From positions 10,871,013 through 10,935,012 of the forward strand of contig CM073324.1 of NCBI GenBank assembly GCA_037043015.1: a stretch of 64,000 nucleotides of DNA, given 5' to 3'. Within the stretch, counting starts at the first letter, position 1, and every line of letters starts with the position of its first letter. Of the stretch, positions 1 to 11,400 are shown in pieces. A program made the translations under genes and the position numbers. The notes under the pieces were generated by a model. It did not search any database. It worked only from the letters and a program-made list of their open reading frames with translations, and was not told the DNA's origin. Source of the stretch: Bryum argenteum (lineage: Eukaryota > Streptophyta > Bryopsida > Bryales > Bryaceae).

Positions 1-905
1 AACTTTTGCAAAACCACACCTTCTAGCATACATTGCAATGCAAGTTGAATACATAGATAACGAACGCCTTCAAAATGATATAGAACGTTATTAGTATAGA
101 GATTAGGGAGAAATAAATATTTAGAGAAGAGAATGTGTACTTTTAGCAATGTAAGTTTACTTTAGTGGTAATCATAAATTATGGTTGCTAACTAAAGGAG
201 TTTTAGAAGTATTAGATTTCTTATACATTACATGTCTTTTTTGTTACAAAGATGCGATAAAGTTTTGGATAACTTGGCCATTTATACCACTTGAAGGAGT
301 CTAAAATTTGGGAAATGAATGCTACACATGAAAATTTTCAAGATACATTGCATCCAATCATGAGGTTCAATAATTACCAGAAATGAATGTTTCTTTAGAA
401 TTTTGATATTAAAATAGGATACGACATTCAAGGATGAAATGGTACACCTAATTTCACTAAATTCGATTTTCTGAACCATCCATTTGCAAGTGCATGATTC
501 TACCCCCAAGTGCAAAAATTCCTAATTCTGTGTTTATTTGTCAATTTGTGAGTAATTAGTCTTGGCTTTTGCAAGTGTCACCACCCCTCTCCGCAACCCC
601 CATTTGGACTTGCATTTTGGTTATTTCTTTACTTTTTATGCATTTAACCCTCATCCAATTTGATTTAATTCATTTCTAAAAGTTTAGTTGTTCATCTAAA
701 ATTTCATCTCATGTTTTATTTTCTTACTGACACTAAATTTCCATATTACAAAAGATCACAATGTTAAAAAATTAATTGTCATGAAAAGTGTTAGAATTCA
801 CAATAAGTGTTTTTTCTGAAGCAATTTTTTTGGTATTTAGAATGATGTTCGCAATTACACTGCCTCACACTAAATTCACTAGTTAGTGTACACATTGGCA
901 AGACT

Positions 906-1138
906 TTAACCCCTAAAGGTCTGGGCGTGCCGTGGCGACCAGTAGAATACGGTGTATTTTGGTTGTATTTGGAGTGAATGCACACCTCTAATGGGTTTGA
1001 GTTCAAAGAAGAAGTTGACATTTGAATGAATGCGGTTCTAGTGAGCTATTACGATTCTAGTTTAGAGTTTCTTGTTGGTAGCAAATCCTAATTATACGAC
1101 AGCATACATACTATCCCCAAGGGACTTTTAAGGGTTAA
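906..1138. mobile_element. TTAA-flanked MITE, copy 1
   Basis: The element begins TTAACCCCTAAAGGTC and its far end, read on the other strand, begins TTAACCCTTAAAAGTC. That gives an imperfect inverted repeat of about 12 bp directly inside TTAA on both sides. It has no coding capacity. TTAA target duplications and CCC-type ends are the hallmark of the piggyBac superfamily, so it is probably a non-autonomous relative of such elements. The interior differs from the other two family members. Confidence 0.6.
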
Positions 1139-1377
1139 GCAAGTCTAAATAAAAAAATTGCTACTTTTAGCTCAATGATACTTTCCACAATATTGTATCA
1201 AAGTAACTTTGGGTTATTTTTGTTTCAAACTCTAACAAACGTGTATTGTGTATCAAATGCTAGTCCTTGTATAGACCAATGACTAAAATGGCAAGTATCC
1301 TTGTAAGATTATATATAAAATATAGGTAAGGAATGCATTTAAGTTAACATTCATATGTACAATAGAAAGCCACCAAT

Positions 1378-1515
1378 GGCCCTTTGGCTTGGTAGTTGAA
1401 GCTCATGGCCTTTAATGAGGCCATTGTGGGTTTGGAACTTGTTGCCATGGTGCTCGTTGCTACAGTCCAACTAAATAAGGTAAAGATCTATGGACCTTGT
1501 TGTCAAGATACCCTA
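1378..1515 (+). repeat. SINE-like repeat with tRNA-type promoter boxes, copy 1
   Basis: The sequence carries a box A-like motif (TGGCTTGGTAGTTG) near 1386 and a box B-like motif (GTGGGTTTGGAAC) near 1426, spaced as in a tRNA-derived SINE. A diverged copy lies at about 27123-27300. Both share the leading GCCC-TTGG block, a GGTGCTC block, CTACAGTCCA and TGGACC-TGTTGT in the same order. No poly(A) tail or clear target duplication was seen. Confidence 0.4.
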
Positions 1516-1849
1516 ACCCACTAAAGATCCTTGATGCAAAATTGCCTAAATTCTCCAAGATGACCTACTTCTCCTTTGGGACCAAAACAACTCAATTTGA
1601 ACATTACTTAGAATCTAACTGTAGGATTTTGAAGTTAATTTCACCTTGTACCCACACTATAAATTTGAACCGTTGATTCTTCTTCATTCATGAAATTATA
1701 ATAATGAGATTGAATATTTTTCCTGCACAAACCCTCAAAACCCGATCCGGGTTTCAAGAATCTTCTGGGATTAATCCATAAAGGCCTGAGAAACCCAAAA
1801 TGGGTTGATTTTTAATGTATTTTGACAACCTCGGACCTTTCAGGGTTAA
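1514..1849. mobile_element. TTAA-type MITE, copy 2 (degenerate left end)
   Basis: The interior is clearly homologous to the element at 60926-61193: both have a TCCTTGAT start, a TAGGATyTTGAAGTTAA block, AATTTGAACCGTT, and an end in GGACCTTT-AGGGTTAA or GGACCTTTAGGAGTTAA. The right end stops at TTAA (1846-1849). The left end has decayed to CTAACCCACTAAAGATCC. It is non-coding. Confidence 0.55.
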
Positions 1850-2400
1850 AATTCTATTAGTAGGAAATCATGTATGTAGGTTTTCATGCCACCATTGAGA
1901 TTACTGACATCCAAGTATATGAAATATAAAACAATAACTGTGTTCATGCAAATCTGCAAGTATTTTGGCTTGAGACTTGTCAAACTTTAATTGTTTGTTA
2001 ACCAGACAACCTTTAGAGATACAAGCAATGAAAGTTTGGAACATATACTATACTCAAAATGTGCTTTTGCAAAATGTGTATGACGTGCTCATCACAAGAC
2101 CTAATGTTCCATTATGAAGAGAATGTCATTTATCATAATCGTATATCATTATATCATATAGTGATATTATGCACGATATGTTTTGTATCACACAATATAG
2201 ACAATAAGTTATTATCAGAAGAAGATATTATTCCATCGAACGGAGATTTTTGGTTAAATGATATTGAACCAACAATAGTTGTTCTACAAGTATTTTTGAG
2301 TTATTTAGTAATCCTTTTGGCAACATTGGATGTGGACACTTGTATGTTATGAAGTGATTTTTGACTAAACCATTTAAGAGAAAGCTTGTTTTGCATCATC

Positions 2401-3606
2401 GTCGTCATCGGGATCGCAAAGGAATTAATGGCTATGGCGGCAAGGCGAAGGGGAAGATGCGAAGGGAAGATGCCGCAGGGAGGCAGGCGGATCTCAGAAA
2501 TGTGAGTCGAGGAAGCGATGGATCGTTCTTCCATCAAGTTTCAACGACAAATGCTGCAAGCATGATTGCCGCAGAAGCAAAGAGAACGAAAAAGTCCTCG
2601 GCATTTCGGGAATAGCACTTGGAGGATAGCGGCTGCAGTAGCAGCAGCAGCAAGCAGCGCCGAGTGAGAGGAGGCCGGGAGCGGGGAACCGTCAGTGGCA
2701 AAAGAGATCTGGCGCTGTCAGGATCCGGGAGATTTGGGGAGCGACTGATTGATGCCGCAAGGCGCACAGCGCGCGCCTGTCAGAGCGTGCAGTCAGGGCC
2801 CTTGACAACGAAGACGGCGACACGGGACTAACAGCCACGACACGTGTGCCCACTCGCCATGCGCCTTCTGGAGCTTCCCTTTCACTTTCCCTTCTGCATG
2901 ACGCTCCGCGCGGCGGCGAGTGGCGGGCATTCAATTCGCTCGCTTCAGCGCCCCCCCCGGTTGGTTGGTCGTCGTGACTCGCTTCCTCGTATGTATGTAT
3001 TTTTCCACTTGTGTAAAGTGGTCGCTGGAACTTACAATCATTAGCCTTTCTAGGTCATTTCCGCTGGCCACTTGTCGCCTTGCACGCTCCACCGTGCGGC
3101 TTCTGGAAGCCGATTGATTTAGTGGATGTGCCTGCTCGCGTAACAAGATCCTGTCTGCAGGAGCCGTGTAAGTTAAAATACACACCCGCTCCACTATTCC
3201 CTTTGACCTAATTTTTACACCACTGACGTTTTTCATGTCACTCCCCTTGTCGCTGCTCGTACAACAGTGTAAGGCCAATTGTTCACAATCCATCAGCCAT
3301 GGCGTTTCTGCGACTGTAACACCCCTTACCGTAATTCCAGCAAGACATTAGCATTATCCGTATATCACAAGAAAATGCTGATTCCATGTGTTTCAGAAAA
3401 AATTAAGGGATAACTCTACTGCTGATCTGCGACTAATGAGCCCCTTGAATCATGTTGATCTGGAAAGAAATTTCTGAAACAAGGGACAACTCTACTTCTG
3501 ATTTTGAGAGGAATCATGTTGTTTTTGAAAATTCGGAGATTTTCATCCTGCAGGATCGAGCATCTTCAAGTGGAATATTCTCTGGAATGGAAGTTCGACA
3601 AGCTCC
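2401..3606. other. GC-richer intergenic block upstream of the phosphodiesterase gene
   Basis: This block is visibly richer in G and C than its left neighbour and holds several short frames on both strands, mostly Arg/Ser/Leu-rich. None shows a family motif, and I found no convincing splice joins. It probably contains the promoter and leader of the gene at 4216-5764. A CAG|GTAAGC donor-like site at 3637/3638 lies downstream of it. Confidence 0.4.
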
Positions 3607-3637
3607 ATGGCTCTGGGATGGTTGAGGGATTGGACAG
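3607..3637 (+). promoter_or_regulatory. Possible uORF start and 5' UTR exon end ahead of the phosphodiesterase gene
   Basis: An upstream ATG at 3607 opens a short frame that reaches a strong splice-donor context (CAG|GTAAGC) after 3637. If this donor is joined to the acceptor-like CAG ending at 4200, the frame does not continue in the phase of the main start at 4216, so it would act as an upstream ORF. This is inference from sequence only. Confidence 0.3.
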
Positions 3638-3660
3638 GTAAGCGATCGAACTTTGCGATT

Positions 3661-4201
3661 GTTTAGCAGATTGGAGTAATCGATTGAGGGAGAATGTGCT
3701 GGTCGTGTTTTAGGGTTTAGCAGGTTGAGTAATCGATTGAGGGAGAATGTGCTGGTCGCGTTTTAGGGTTTAGCAGGTTGAGTAATCGATTGAGGGAGAA
3801 TGTGCTGGTCGTGTTTTAGGGTTTAGCAGGTTGAGTAATCGATTGAGGGAGAATGTGCTGGTCGTGTTTTAGGGTTTAGCAGGTTGAGTAATCGATTGAG
3901 GGAGAATGTGCTGGTCGTGTTTTAGGGTTTAGCAGGTTGAGTAATCGATTGAGGGAGAATGTGCTGGTCGCGTTTTAGGGTTTAGCAGGTTGAGTAATCG
4001 ATTGAGGGAGAATGTGCTGGTCGTGTTTTAGGGTTTAGCAGGTTGAGTAATCGATTGAGGGAGAATGTGCTGGTCGTGTTTTAGGGTTTAGCAGGTTGAG
4101 TAATCGATTGAGGGAGAATGTGCTGGTCGTGTTTTAGGGTTTAGCAGGTTGAGTAATCGATTGAGGAAGAATGTGCTGGTCGTGTTTTAGGGTTTAGCAG
4201 G
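3661..4201 (+). repeat. 53-bp minisatellite, ten units plus a partial unit
   Basis: The first unit is 54 bp (3661-3714). Nine 53-bp units follow (3715-4191), nearly identical, and a partial copy covers 4192-4201. Each unit contains TTTTAGGGTTTAGCAGG, which holds a plant telomere-like TTTAGGG motif and ends in a pyrimidine-rich TTTAGCAG resembling a 3' splice site. Units differ at one or two bases (GTCGTG/GTCGCG; GAGGGA/GAGGAA in the last full unit). The array ends 15 bases before the ATG at 4216. Confidence 0.95.
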
Positions 4202-4215
4202 TGAGATTGGGAGCG

Positions 4216-5764
4216 ATGGCGCCGAAGAAAGAGAAGAAGGAGAGTGTGAGGAGGGAGAGCGAGAGGAGGAAGAGTGGAGAATTGGAAGAAGAGGTAGTGG
4301 AGGAGCCGCCTCCACCTCCACCACCACCTCCGCCCCCTCCTCCCGCGGGCCTCTACTCCGTTTGGGCTGAACCCATGCCGTATGATCCATCGCTGCATTT
4401 GATCATGACGCAGCTCAAGGAGCAGTATGAAGGTCCAGCGTTCCCGCCTCATGTAACTATCTGCGGCGCCTATTTCAGCGAGTGGCCAGATGCTGAAAAC
4501 AAGCTCAAGACTCTCTGTGAAAATACTTATCCTCTTACACTCAAGGTGAAGGCTGTTAGCAGCGGCGAAAAATATCATCAGTGCGTCTACCTCCTCATGG
4601 AGAAAACCGATGAGGTACTGACTTTTATTATGTTCTCCATGGCATTTGATACTTGTAATGGATGCTCACAGCAATTGAGACAATTGAGAAATCTAGATAT
4701 TTAGGTCGGATTGTTCTTTGCAGTTGACTGATGCGCATGTACGAGCATTGGACTGTTTCGGTCAGCTGAAGGAGGACAGTAACATCGAAGAGATCAGAGA
4801 AAGTAAGCTCTCATCTTCTTTAACTCTTATTGCATGAAGAGGTCCAAGTCTGTGCATGCTTTCGACATTCGAAATACTCTGGGTACCTGAAAGCGTTCCT
4901 TTCCACATCGAAAGAACTATACAAAATTTCACATGATAGTCGAGAATATGTACATAATAATGTATCTGTGTTCCTTTAGATTTTAATGTCAAGTTCAACA
5001 ATACTAATTTTTTCAATGTGTCCTTTCGTACTTTAATGGTCCCCCCAAGGTCGTAGCATTTGTTTGCTTCACCTCTAACGGATGTTTCGTAAATCTGCTC
5101 TGTGGTGTTCATTTCTTCTATGTGTTGGTGGTCACCACTTAAGCTCTTACATAGAAAGGATTCTTTGTTTCTGAGCAGTATTTCCATGCTAGCGTCTTTC
5201 ATCTTTTTTAGGGCTATCTCACATTGTTACATGAAACTCCGTAGTTTGGCTTGCAGTCCACCTACGCCCTGCTTTTCCGATGAGGGCTTGTAAATCATAT
5301 TCTGCGATGAAAATCTCTTTCGTTTGCGTTGTAAGAAAGAACAAGAAAAATCTCCGTAGTTTCTCAATTACATGGTCGATGTTCTTGTGAAAGGGTGTGT
5401 AGTAAACTTGTCTAATCTTGGGCTTTCTGTTTTGGCAGAGTACATGCCGCATATGAGTCTGCTTTATTGCCACATGACGGACGAAGAGTTGGATTTAGCC
5501 AAGGCAAAAGTGGAAGCAGAGCATGGGAAAATATCATTCGAAAAAGAATTTCAAATAACTCACCTCACGGTCTGGTTGACCGATCCGGATGACGAATCTT
5601 GTGTCTCATGGAGAAGGTGTGCTGAGATCCCCTTGAAAGATTGGGAGAAACCAGTATGGGCTCAAGGTCAAGAGAAGCCCCCACCGCCGCCTGAGCCGGA
5701 ACCAGAGTCGGAAGAACCTGAGGAAGAAGCGGGGGAGAAGAAGAAGAAGAGCGTATCAAAGTAA
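4216..5764 (+). CDS. Cyclic phosphodiesterase-like 2H phosphoesterase with extended termini
   Basis: Three exons, 4216-4614, 4724-4802 and 5439-5764, join in phase to 267 residues. The core resembles plant cyclic phosphodiesterase (CPDase), a 2H-family enzyme that opens ADP-ribose 1'',2''-cyclic phosphate made during tRNA splicing. The two signature motifs are present: HVT at residues 79-81 and HMS at 164-166. Plant CPDases are about 180 residues. This one has a charged Lys/Glu-rich N-terminus followed by a run of 13 prolines (about residues 31-43), and an acidic Pro/Glu tail ending in a Lys-rich stretch (about 235-267). The start is the first ATG in the frame after the minisatellite. Both motifs being kept suggests activity; the substrate is inferred from the family only. 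Confidence 0.87.
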
Positions 5765-6672
5765 ATTCGGAGGAGGTGAATGTTCCATATCCTAACCTTT
5801 GTTACCAGCGCTACATCCGTGAATGAGCTCTGGAACATCTCATTCTTATTCTTTGTGCAAAAGCATGAATATTGCTCTTTGGATGTTATTCGTCGATTTG
5901 ATCATAGCTCTTTTGCATCTTTTGAATTCTTAGGACTTAGAGTCGCCGAGTAGAATGGAACTTTCGAAAATCGAAGCTCGTACCTCAGCATGTGTTATGG
6001 AGATACAATCTCATTACCGTATGTAGATTCTCTATGACAACGTGATGGTCTATTCAGACATCAGTCTTGGAAGGAGACCTCTGCTTCTTGATTGAAATAC
6101 TTCATGTGAATAATCATTGATTTCCTCTCGTAGTTAAACCGGTATGTAGACATGGAAGCATTGTTTTCAGGTCAAGTATCATTGGCTACTTCATATGTTG
6201 GTTCTCAGTAATAGAATGTGTCTTCAGTGAAAAATATGATACTGTATAACTCTTATCCACGTGACTTAATTTATAAGTTCATCATTTCAACTGCTATATT
6301 TAGCTCGCATGGAGTTCAAACTTTCCACAAATTGTAGAGTTTTCTCACATCTCTCCAAGAAGATCATTCATGTTTCACATTCCTCGTACTTGAGGAGATA
6401 TTTTCTCTCTCAAAGTTTGAAAGCACTACTCGATTATACTGAAATCTGCCCAAACATCAACTTTAATAATGTACCTAAAACAAAAGATTCAAGCACAACT
6501 TAAAACTTCTTTTACACAATTTGCATACTATAAGTGAACATATCATAAATTTTTATAGTGTTTTAAATAGGAAATACCAATTCTTATATAGATCTTTCCA
6601 CCAAAAATTTAGTAAAGTCCAACGATAATAGTAAAACAAATCAGTTTTTAAAGCTTTTCCTTTAAAACACTA

Positions 6673-6889
6673 CACTGAATTTGATAATTAGTGTTAGATT
6701 ATTATAAGAATTGAAAATGCTATAAGTTTTTGTTTTTGTTTTAAAAAATTTACCAAGAGCATTGATTCTGATACTATATAAGGACCTCCATCTTGGCCAA
6801 TATAGTGGGTAAAATTATTGAACAACAGTAAAAACTTATAACATGTTTATGTAAATTAGTGTATCTAACACTGATTATCAAATTCAGTG
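6673..6889 (+). mobile_element. 217-bp TA-flanked MITE, copy 1
   Basis: The element begins CACTGAATTTGATAATTAGT and ends in the inverted form of this, giving terminal inverted repeats of about 30 bp with one or two mismatches. The dinucleotide TA lies immediately outside each end (6671-6672 and 6890-6891). It is non-coding and AT-rich. The copy at 7707-7923 has exactly the same length and lies in the opposite orientation. A TA target duplication suggests the Tc1/mariner superfamily, although the ends are not a named family I recognise. Confidence 0.85.
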
Positions 6890-7510
6890 TACCTCAATGC
6901 CATGAATCAATACAATGTTGTTGACACTAATGCACCAAAAATACCACTTTAAGCACTTAAATACACTTGCCTTTTATACATGCTTTTGGTGACAAATTAT
7001 AGAAAATGAAGAATACGGCAACGTGCAAGCATTCATTAATGTTGTTCTTACATGTATTACTTGATAGTTTGTACGCATGAGAGCTAGAAGAGAATACATT
7101 CGTATTTTATTTTGCTTCTTTTGAGTTGTAAAAACTGGGCTAAACGCGTACACAATCCGATGGTTTTTATTTGGAAAATTTCTATTCTCTAAAGAGTGTA
7201 CACAAATAGATATTGTGAAGAATAAATATCAAAGTACGCTTGAATTAGGATTCACTGCTATCATGTTTGCAAAGAATGTATTAGGAAGTTGAAGAGACAA
7301 GAGATGGAATGAGGGGGCACAAAGTGGCACAATTTCGTCTTGTAAAGAGGTGGAAAGGAATCTAGTGCAAGAAACACAAACAATCAAGAAAAAAATGACT
7401 AAAGTGGAACATGTATCTTCTCGACAAATCAACCTTGTACAAGGAGAGGGAATATAGATCCAAATGTTTCAGAGAACCAACATTAACATGCGGTAGAATA
7501 AGGAACATAA

Positions 7511-7597
7511 CACTTTTGGGTACACGAACCTTGAAAACACACTTTTGGGTACGCGAACCTTGAAAACACACTTTTGGGTACGCGAACCTTGAAAACA
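7511..7597 (+). repeat. 29-bp tandem triplication
   Basis: Three consecutive 29-bp units begin CACTTTTGGGTACRCGAACC and end TTGAAAACA (7511-7539, 7540-7568, 7569-7597). They differ at one base. No function is visible. Confidence 0.9.
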
Positions 7598-7623
7598 TGT
7601 ACAATTGCAATTGAAAAATGCAC

Positions 7624-7969
7624 AATGGACAAGTTGCGCTAGTGTACCCTTAGTTTTACTTTTGTATCATTGATACGGAAAACCAACAAATGGACAATTT
7701 GCACTACACTAAATAGGTAGATTAGTGTTAGATACACTAATTTATATAAACATGTTATAAGTTTTTACTGTTGGTCAATATTTTTACCCTCTACATCCGT
7801 CAAGATGGGGATCGTTACAAAATATTGGAATCAATACTCTTAGTAATTTTTCTTTATCAAAAGTAAAAACTTACAGCATTTTCAAATCTTATAAAAATCT
7901 AACACTAATCTACCTATTCAGTGTAGTGTACCCTTAGTTACTTTTGTATCATTGATATGGATAACCAAC
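7624..7969 (+). repeat. Tandem duplication of about 64 bp, second copy split by a MITE
   Basis: The first copy (7624-7686) runs from AATGGACAAGTTGCGCTAGT through ATCATTGATACGG to AACCAAC. The second copy starts at 7688 (AAATGGACAATTTGCACTA), is interrupted by the MITE at 7707-7923, and resumes at 7924 to about 7969. The intact copy shows what the target looked like before insertion. Confidence 0.8.
7707..7923 (-). mobile_element. 217-bp TA-flanked MITE, copy 2
   Basis: Ends are CACTAAATAGGTAGATTAGT and, from the other side, CACTGAATAGGTAGATTAGT, with TA outside each (7705-7706, 7924-7925). The reverse complement aligns along its whole length with the copy at 6673-6889. The adjacent unsplit duplicate unit has a single TA at the matching place, which supports TA as the target duplication. 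Confidence 0.87.
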
Positions 7970-8435
7970 CGAGGTGCACAAATTTAGGAGGTTAGCAGTA
8001 CACCATACTCGAGTCCATGATGACAAACACACTACATGACAAAAGAAACTTTGCTGGCAGAGGACTGCCTCGTGATAAGAGTGACTTTCTGACACCAACA
8101 CGGTCAGCTCCTTGGAAACAGACGAAATGATAATACATGAAACTACGGCTTTTCAACCCGGTCAAGGCCCGACCGACCATGCGGGATGATGAATGTTTTG
8201 AAAAGCGCACTCAAAGTCCATGCAATAGTTTCTTCCCCAGTACCATCAAAGACTTGCAACTGATGTTAACACTATAATAATATTAGAAATATGCTTATGC
8301 TCGCAATTCAGCAGCAGCTCTTGAGAACTGTGACTACCACAAACGTGAAGGAACGAACCTCTCTCTCACACTTTTCCTTACAGCGAGATGAGAGAGCTAC
8401 TTTCTGCGAGAATATTGTGCCAATTGATCAATAGC

Positions 8436-11400
8436 CTACCTAGCTGTCCGCTTTGCCTTATCCTTGCCTTTGCGTGTAGCTACAGTTTTCGCTTCTTCAG
8501 CCTCTATCGCCTTCTGCTCTGCCTCCAGCTTCTCCAACTGCACATATCACACAAAAAGTGATGAATGAGACCAGTGAGAATGTATGGTACTGTACTCTCT
8601 TCAGAATCATTTGACGAGAACGTTTCGGGACCACTTTGTGACTAGCACGGCACCCAAAGCGAGCAGGTAAAAATTTACGAAGTTTGAGGCTACCAGAAAG
8701 TGTATGTTATGAAAGAGTGTAGAGGTTTGAATGGAGAGGAATCACTGATATTTCCAAGGTTGAATATCAGTGAAGGCTTCCCTAGAATAAGCTGGAACTG
8801 TAAACGATGAAGATTCTTGGTGGTGTTTCCCAGACTTTGTGTGTATTATTGCAAAAAGATAAAAGCAGAAGGAATGATGACAAAAAGAAGTGTACCTCGT
8901 CGAGGACTGGCCGGAGCTCCCTGTAACGGCCATCTGCTAAATCAAACCCATCTTTCCGTAGCTCTTTACCCGTGTGCTGGGTATGTTCGTACGCTGCCAT
9001 CTGCCAATACATATTTGTTCGTGCGAAGAAGTCCTTCAAGCTCTCTCCAGGCTGCAGTCATATCATTTTCATTTTGGTTAAACCAAGGCATTGATATGAA
9101 CAACGAGTACACCAGCATCACGGACAACTAGATTCCAGTAGAAGATGGTCACATAAGCACACAGATAAAGGTTGCCAGAGTAAAATATAAATTGAGGCAC
9201 GTACTGCAGGTGTTCGAGCAGCATCCGCTAATCCAAGCTCCGCACGTATTCTTGCAATCTCGGCCTTTCTGTCCTTGCGCTGCAGCTTCTTCCCTTCACC
9301 TCTGAGAAGGGCCGCTGCTGCCTCCGCTGGTGTCAGTGCAGAACTTCCCGCCTGCAAGTAGAGTAGTTCGAGATCAGGCTTGCATTTGATACAACAGCTG
9401 ATCTAGATACATGGAATGTAGCACGAATGGAATTACTTTCTGATCATCTTCTTCGTCTTCGTCTTCATCTTCGTCATCATCATCATCTTCATCATCGTCT
9501 TCATCCTCGTCATCCTCGTCCTCGTCGTCCCCAACTTCAACCCAGTCCGTCTCTGAGGCCTGCAGATCAAACCAGCGTTGCAGATTACAAGGTGCGATTT
9601 CACAATCACAAGACAAGCAGTAGGTTCAATGCAATGAGGATAAACAAGCCTCCGACCATACACGCACTAATCGCACAACAAGGTTGCCATAACCGAGATT
9701 CATATCATAAGTAGGACTATACGATTCATTTCACGAGTCGTCATATGTAGAATTGTTCAAAGAGGCAGAACACTTTAAACTACAATCAAGTAATTAATTG
9801 AAGGATAAGCACTTTTTGCAAAGATCCTTGAAAAGTTCATGAATTAAGTGCATCGATAATCTCGTCATGTATACGATTTTCATGTGGAAGGTTTAGGCGC
9901 AAGCGATAGTAGTTGATAGAAATCTCAATCCATGTGATCTAACTTTGGAAGGCAGTAACTGGGATGAATACTATACCTCAATGACAAGATTCCAAGCGTC
10001 TAGCTTATTCAAGTCCATAGTGTGCAAGTCATCAAGTGTCACTTCCCGTTCTCCGACTTCCATCATGCCTCCATACAGATAGAGCGTGTCGCGACCAACG
10101 ACCATTAAACTATTTATACGGCCGCAAGGTTTCACAATCTGCAAGAATTAGACCAGAGATTTCAGATGTGAAAACGCTTCACACTTCATACTACCACTTC
10201 AAAGGCTTTCATGACTGAGCGCTTCATGAAGGCAAGGTTGAGGTGGACTGAACCTGAGGCTCGAGTTCAGCAGCTGCAGTCAGTGGCTCCACAATCCCAC
10301 TATCGGTATCGTCAATCACCACGGTGTCTTCAATACGCTTTGCCAGTCCTTCGGTATCACGGTTGTTCTCAGCATCAATCTGAATGTCCATACCAGCATC
10401 ATCATCATCATCATCATTCGCTGGTGTTGCTTCTTCAACATTTATCGCACCCCCGTTGCCTTTTTGTTTCTTACTCCTTGATGGTCCAGACTGGCCCTTA
10501 GCCTGCTAGAAACGACGACACTGTCAAACTTTTCATCTATACACCACCAATTGCCATACACAGAGTCCCTGGATCTTGAATATATACACCAGAGTACAAC
10601 ACAAAATCTTCACGATAGCGATATTCCTGCTTCAGAAGCTCAAATACTGTCGCTGTGTATTCAACCTGCGTTCTCAACATACAGATGAATTTGTTGACTT
10701 ACTTTGCCCTTGGGAACTTTTGGTCTTCGGAGCTCCAAAGGAAACCTGGCAGCAAGTTCAGGTTACGAATAATCATTCACCTGTATGATTAGCTCTCAAA
10801 AGCCCAGTGTTTTTCGATTGATCATTTTACATAGTAGATGCCTGTCTACCATAGGATAACAACCAGGGCATGGAGTGGAAAAGAACGTACCACCGCCGAT
10901 TATCCATTTGGAAGGCATACATTTCATTCATGAAGGTACTCCGTATAATATCTGTTAATATGCACATCAAACCATAAATAATCAAGAGCTGTTCTCACCT
11001 ACTTCAGCCAACAATCTAAATACAGCCACATAAACAAGACGATAGTCAACAGCTGTCAATTGCAAAGTTTAACCGATACAACTGTCGAAATATCAATGAG
11101 GAAGTTGAAGCTTTAACGCAAGGACGAAAAGAGGTAAAATAAGCTCATGAACCAACAATTGCATATCGAATGGAATCTGTAAACCTATATCTTTCGCTAG
11201 AGTCCAACATTTTATTCGTACAGTACTTCAGTATTCTTAAGGGATGATACATCAGAAGCACGTAATACGATTACCTTTTTCTTCGGTATCAACCACTCCA
11301 CCGAATAAAATAGCTCGCTTCTTGTGAATACACATGGAAAACCCTGCTCTTGGCCCAGGAGGCATTCCTTGCTTTTTGACCTGATAGAAAAGGGATAATG

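Larger units (their letters stand above)
1..2400. other. AT-rich intergenic spacer with small mobile elements
   Basis: No open frame here looks like a gene: all are short, low-complexity or unsupported by splice sites. The stretch contains two copies of a TTAA-ended MITE family (906-1138 and about 1514-1849) and a tRNA-like SINE remnant (about 1378-1515), listed separately. The rest is AT-rich sequence in which I see nothing. Confidence 0.7.
5765..8435. other. Intergenic region with MITEs and small tandem repeats
   Basis: This is the 3' flank of the phosphodiesterase gene followed by AT-rich DNA. It includes two 217-bp MITEs, a 29-bp triple repeat and a partial tandem duplication, listed separately. 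No other gene is supported. About 8200-8435 is probably the 3' UTR of the minus-strand Kelch gene. Confidence 0.6.

Noticed and set aside
2361..2831. Two plus-strand basic frames (84 and 70 codons)
   Set aside because: They have no domain, conflict with equally long minus-strand frames, and lack a consistent splice model.
3661..4201. CRISPR-like array or interstitial telomere
   Set aside because: Units are contiguous with no variable spacers, and the telomere motif is only part of a 53-bp unit; it is a minisatellite.
7707..7923. CACTA (CMC/EnSpm) element suggested by a CACTACAC start
   Set aside because: No 3-bp target duplication is found, whereas TA flanks both copies and the unsplit duplicate supports TA as the target.
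9427..9714. His/Leu/Arg-rich frame on the plus strand
   Set aside because: It is the complement of the acidic exon of the Kelch gene.
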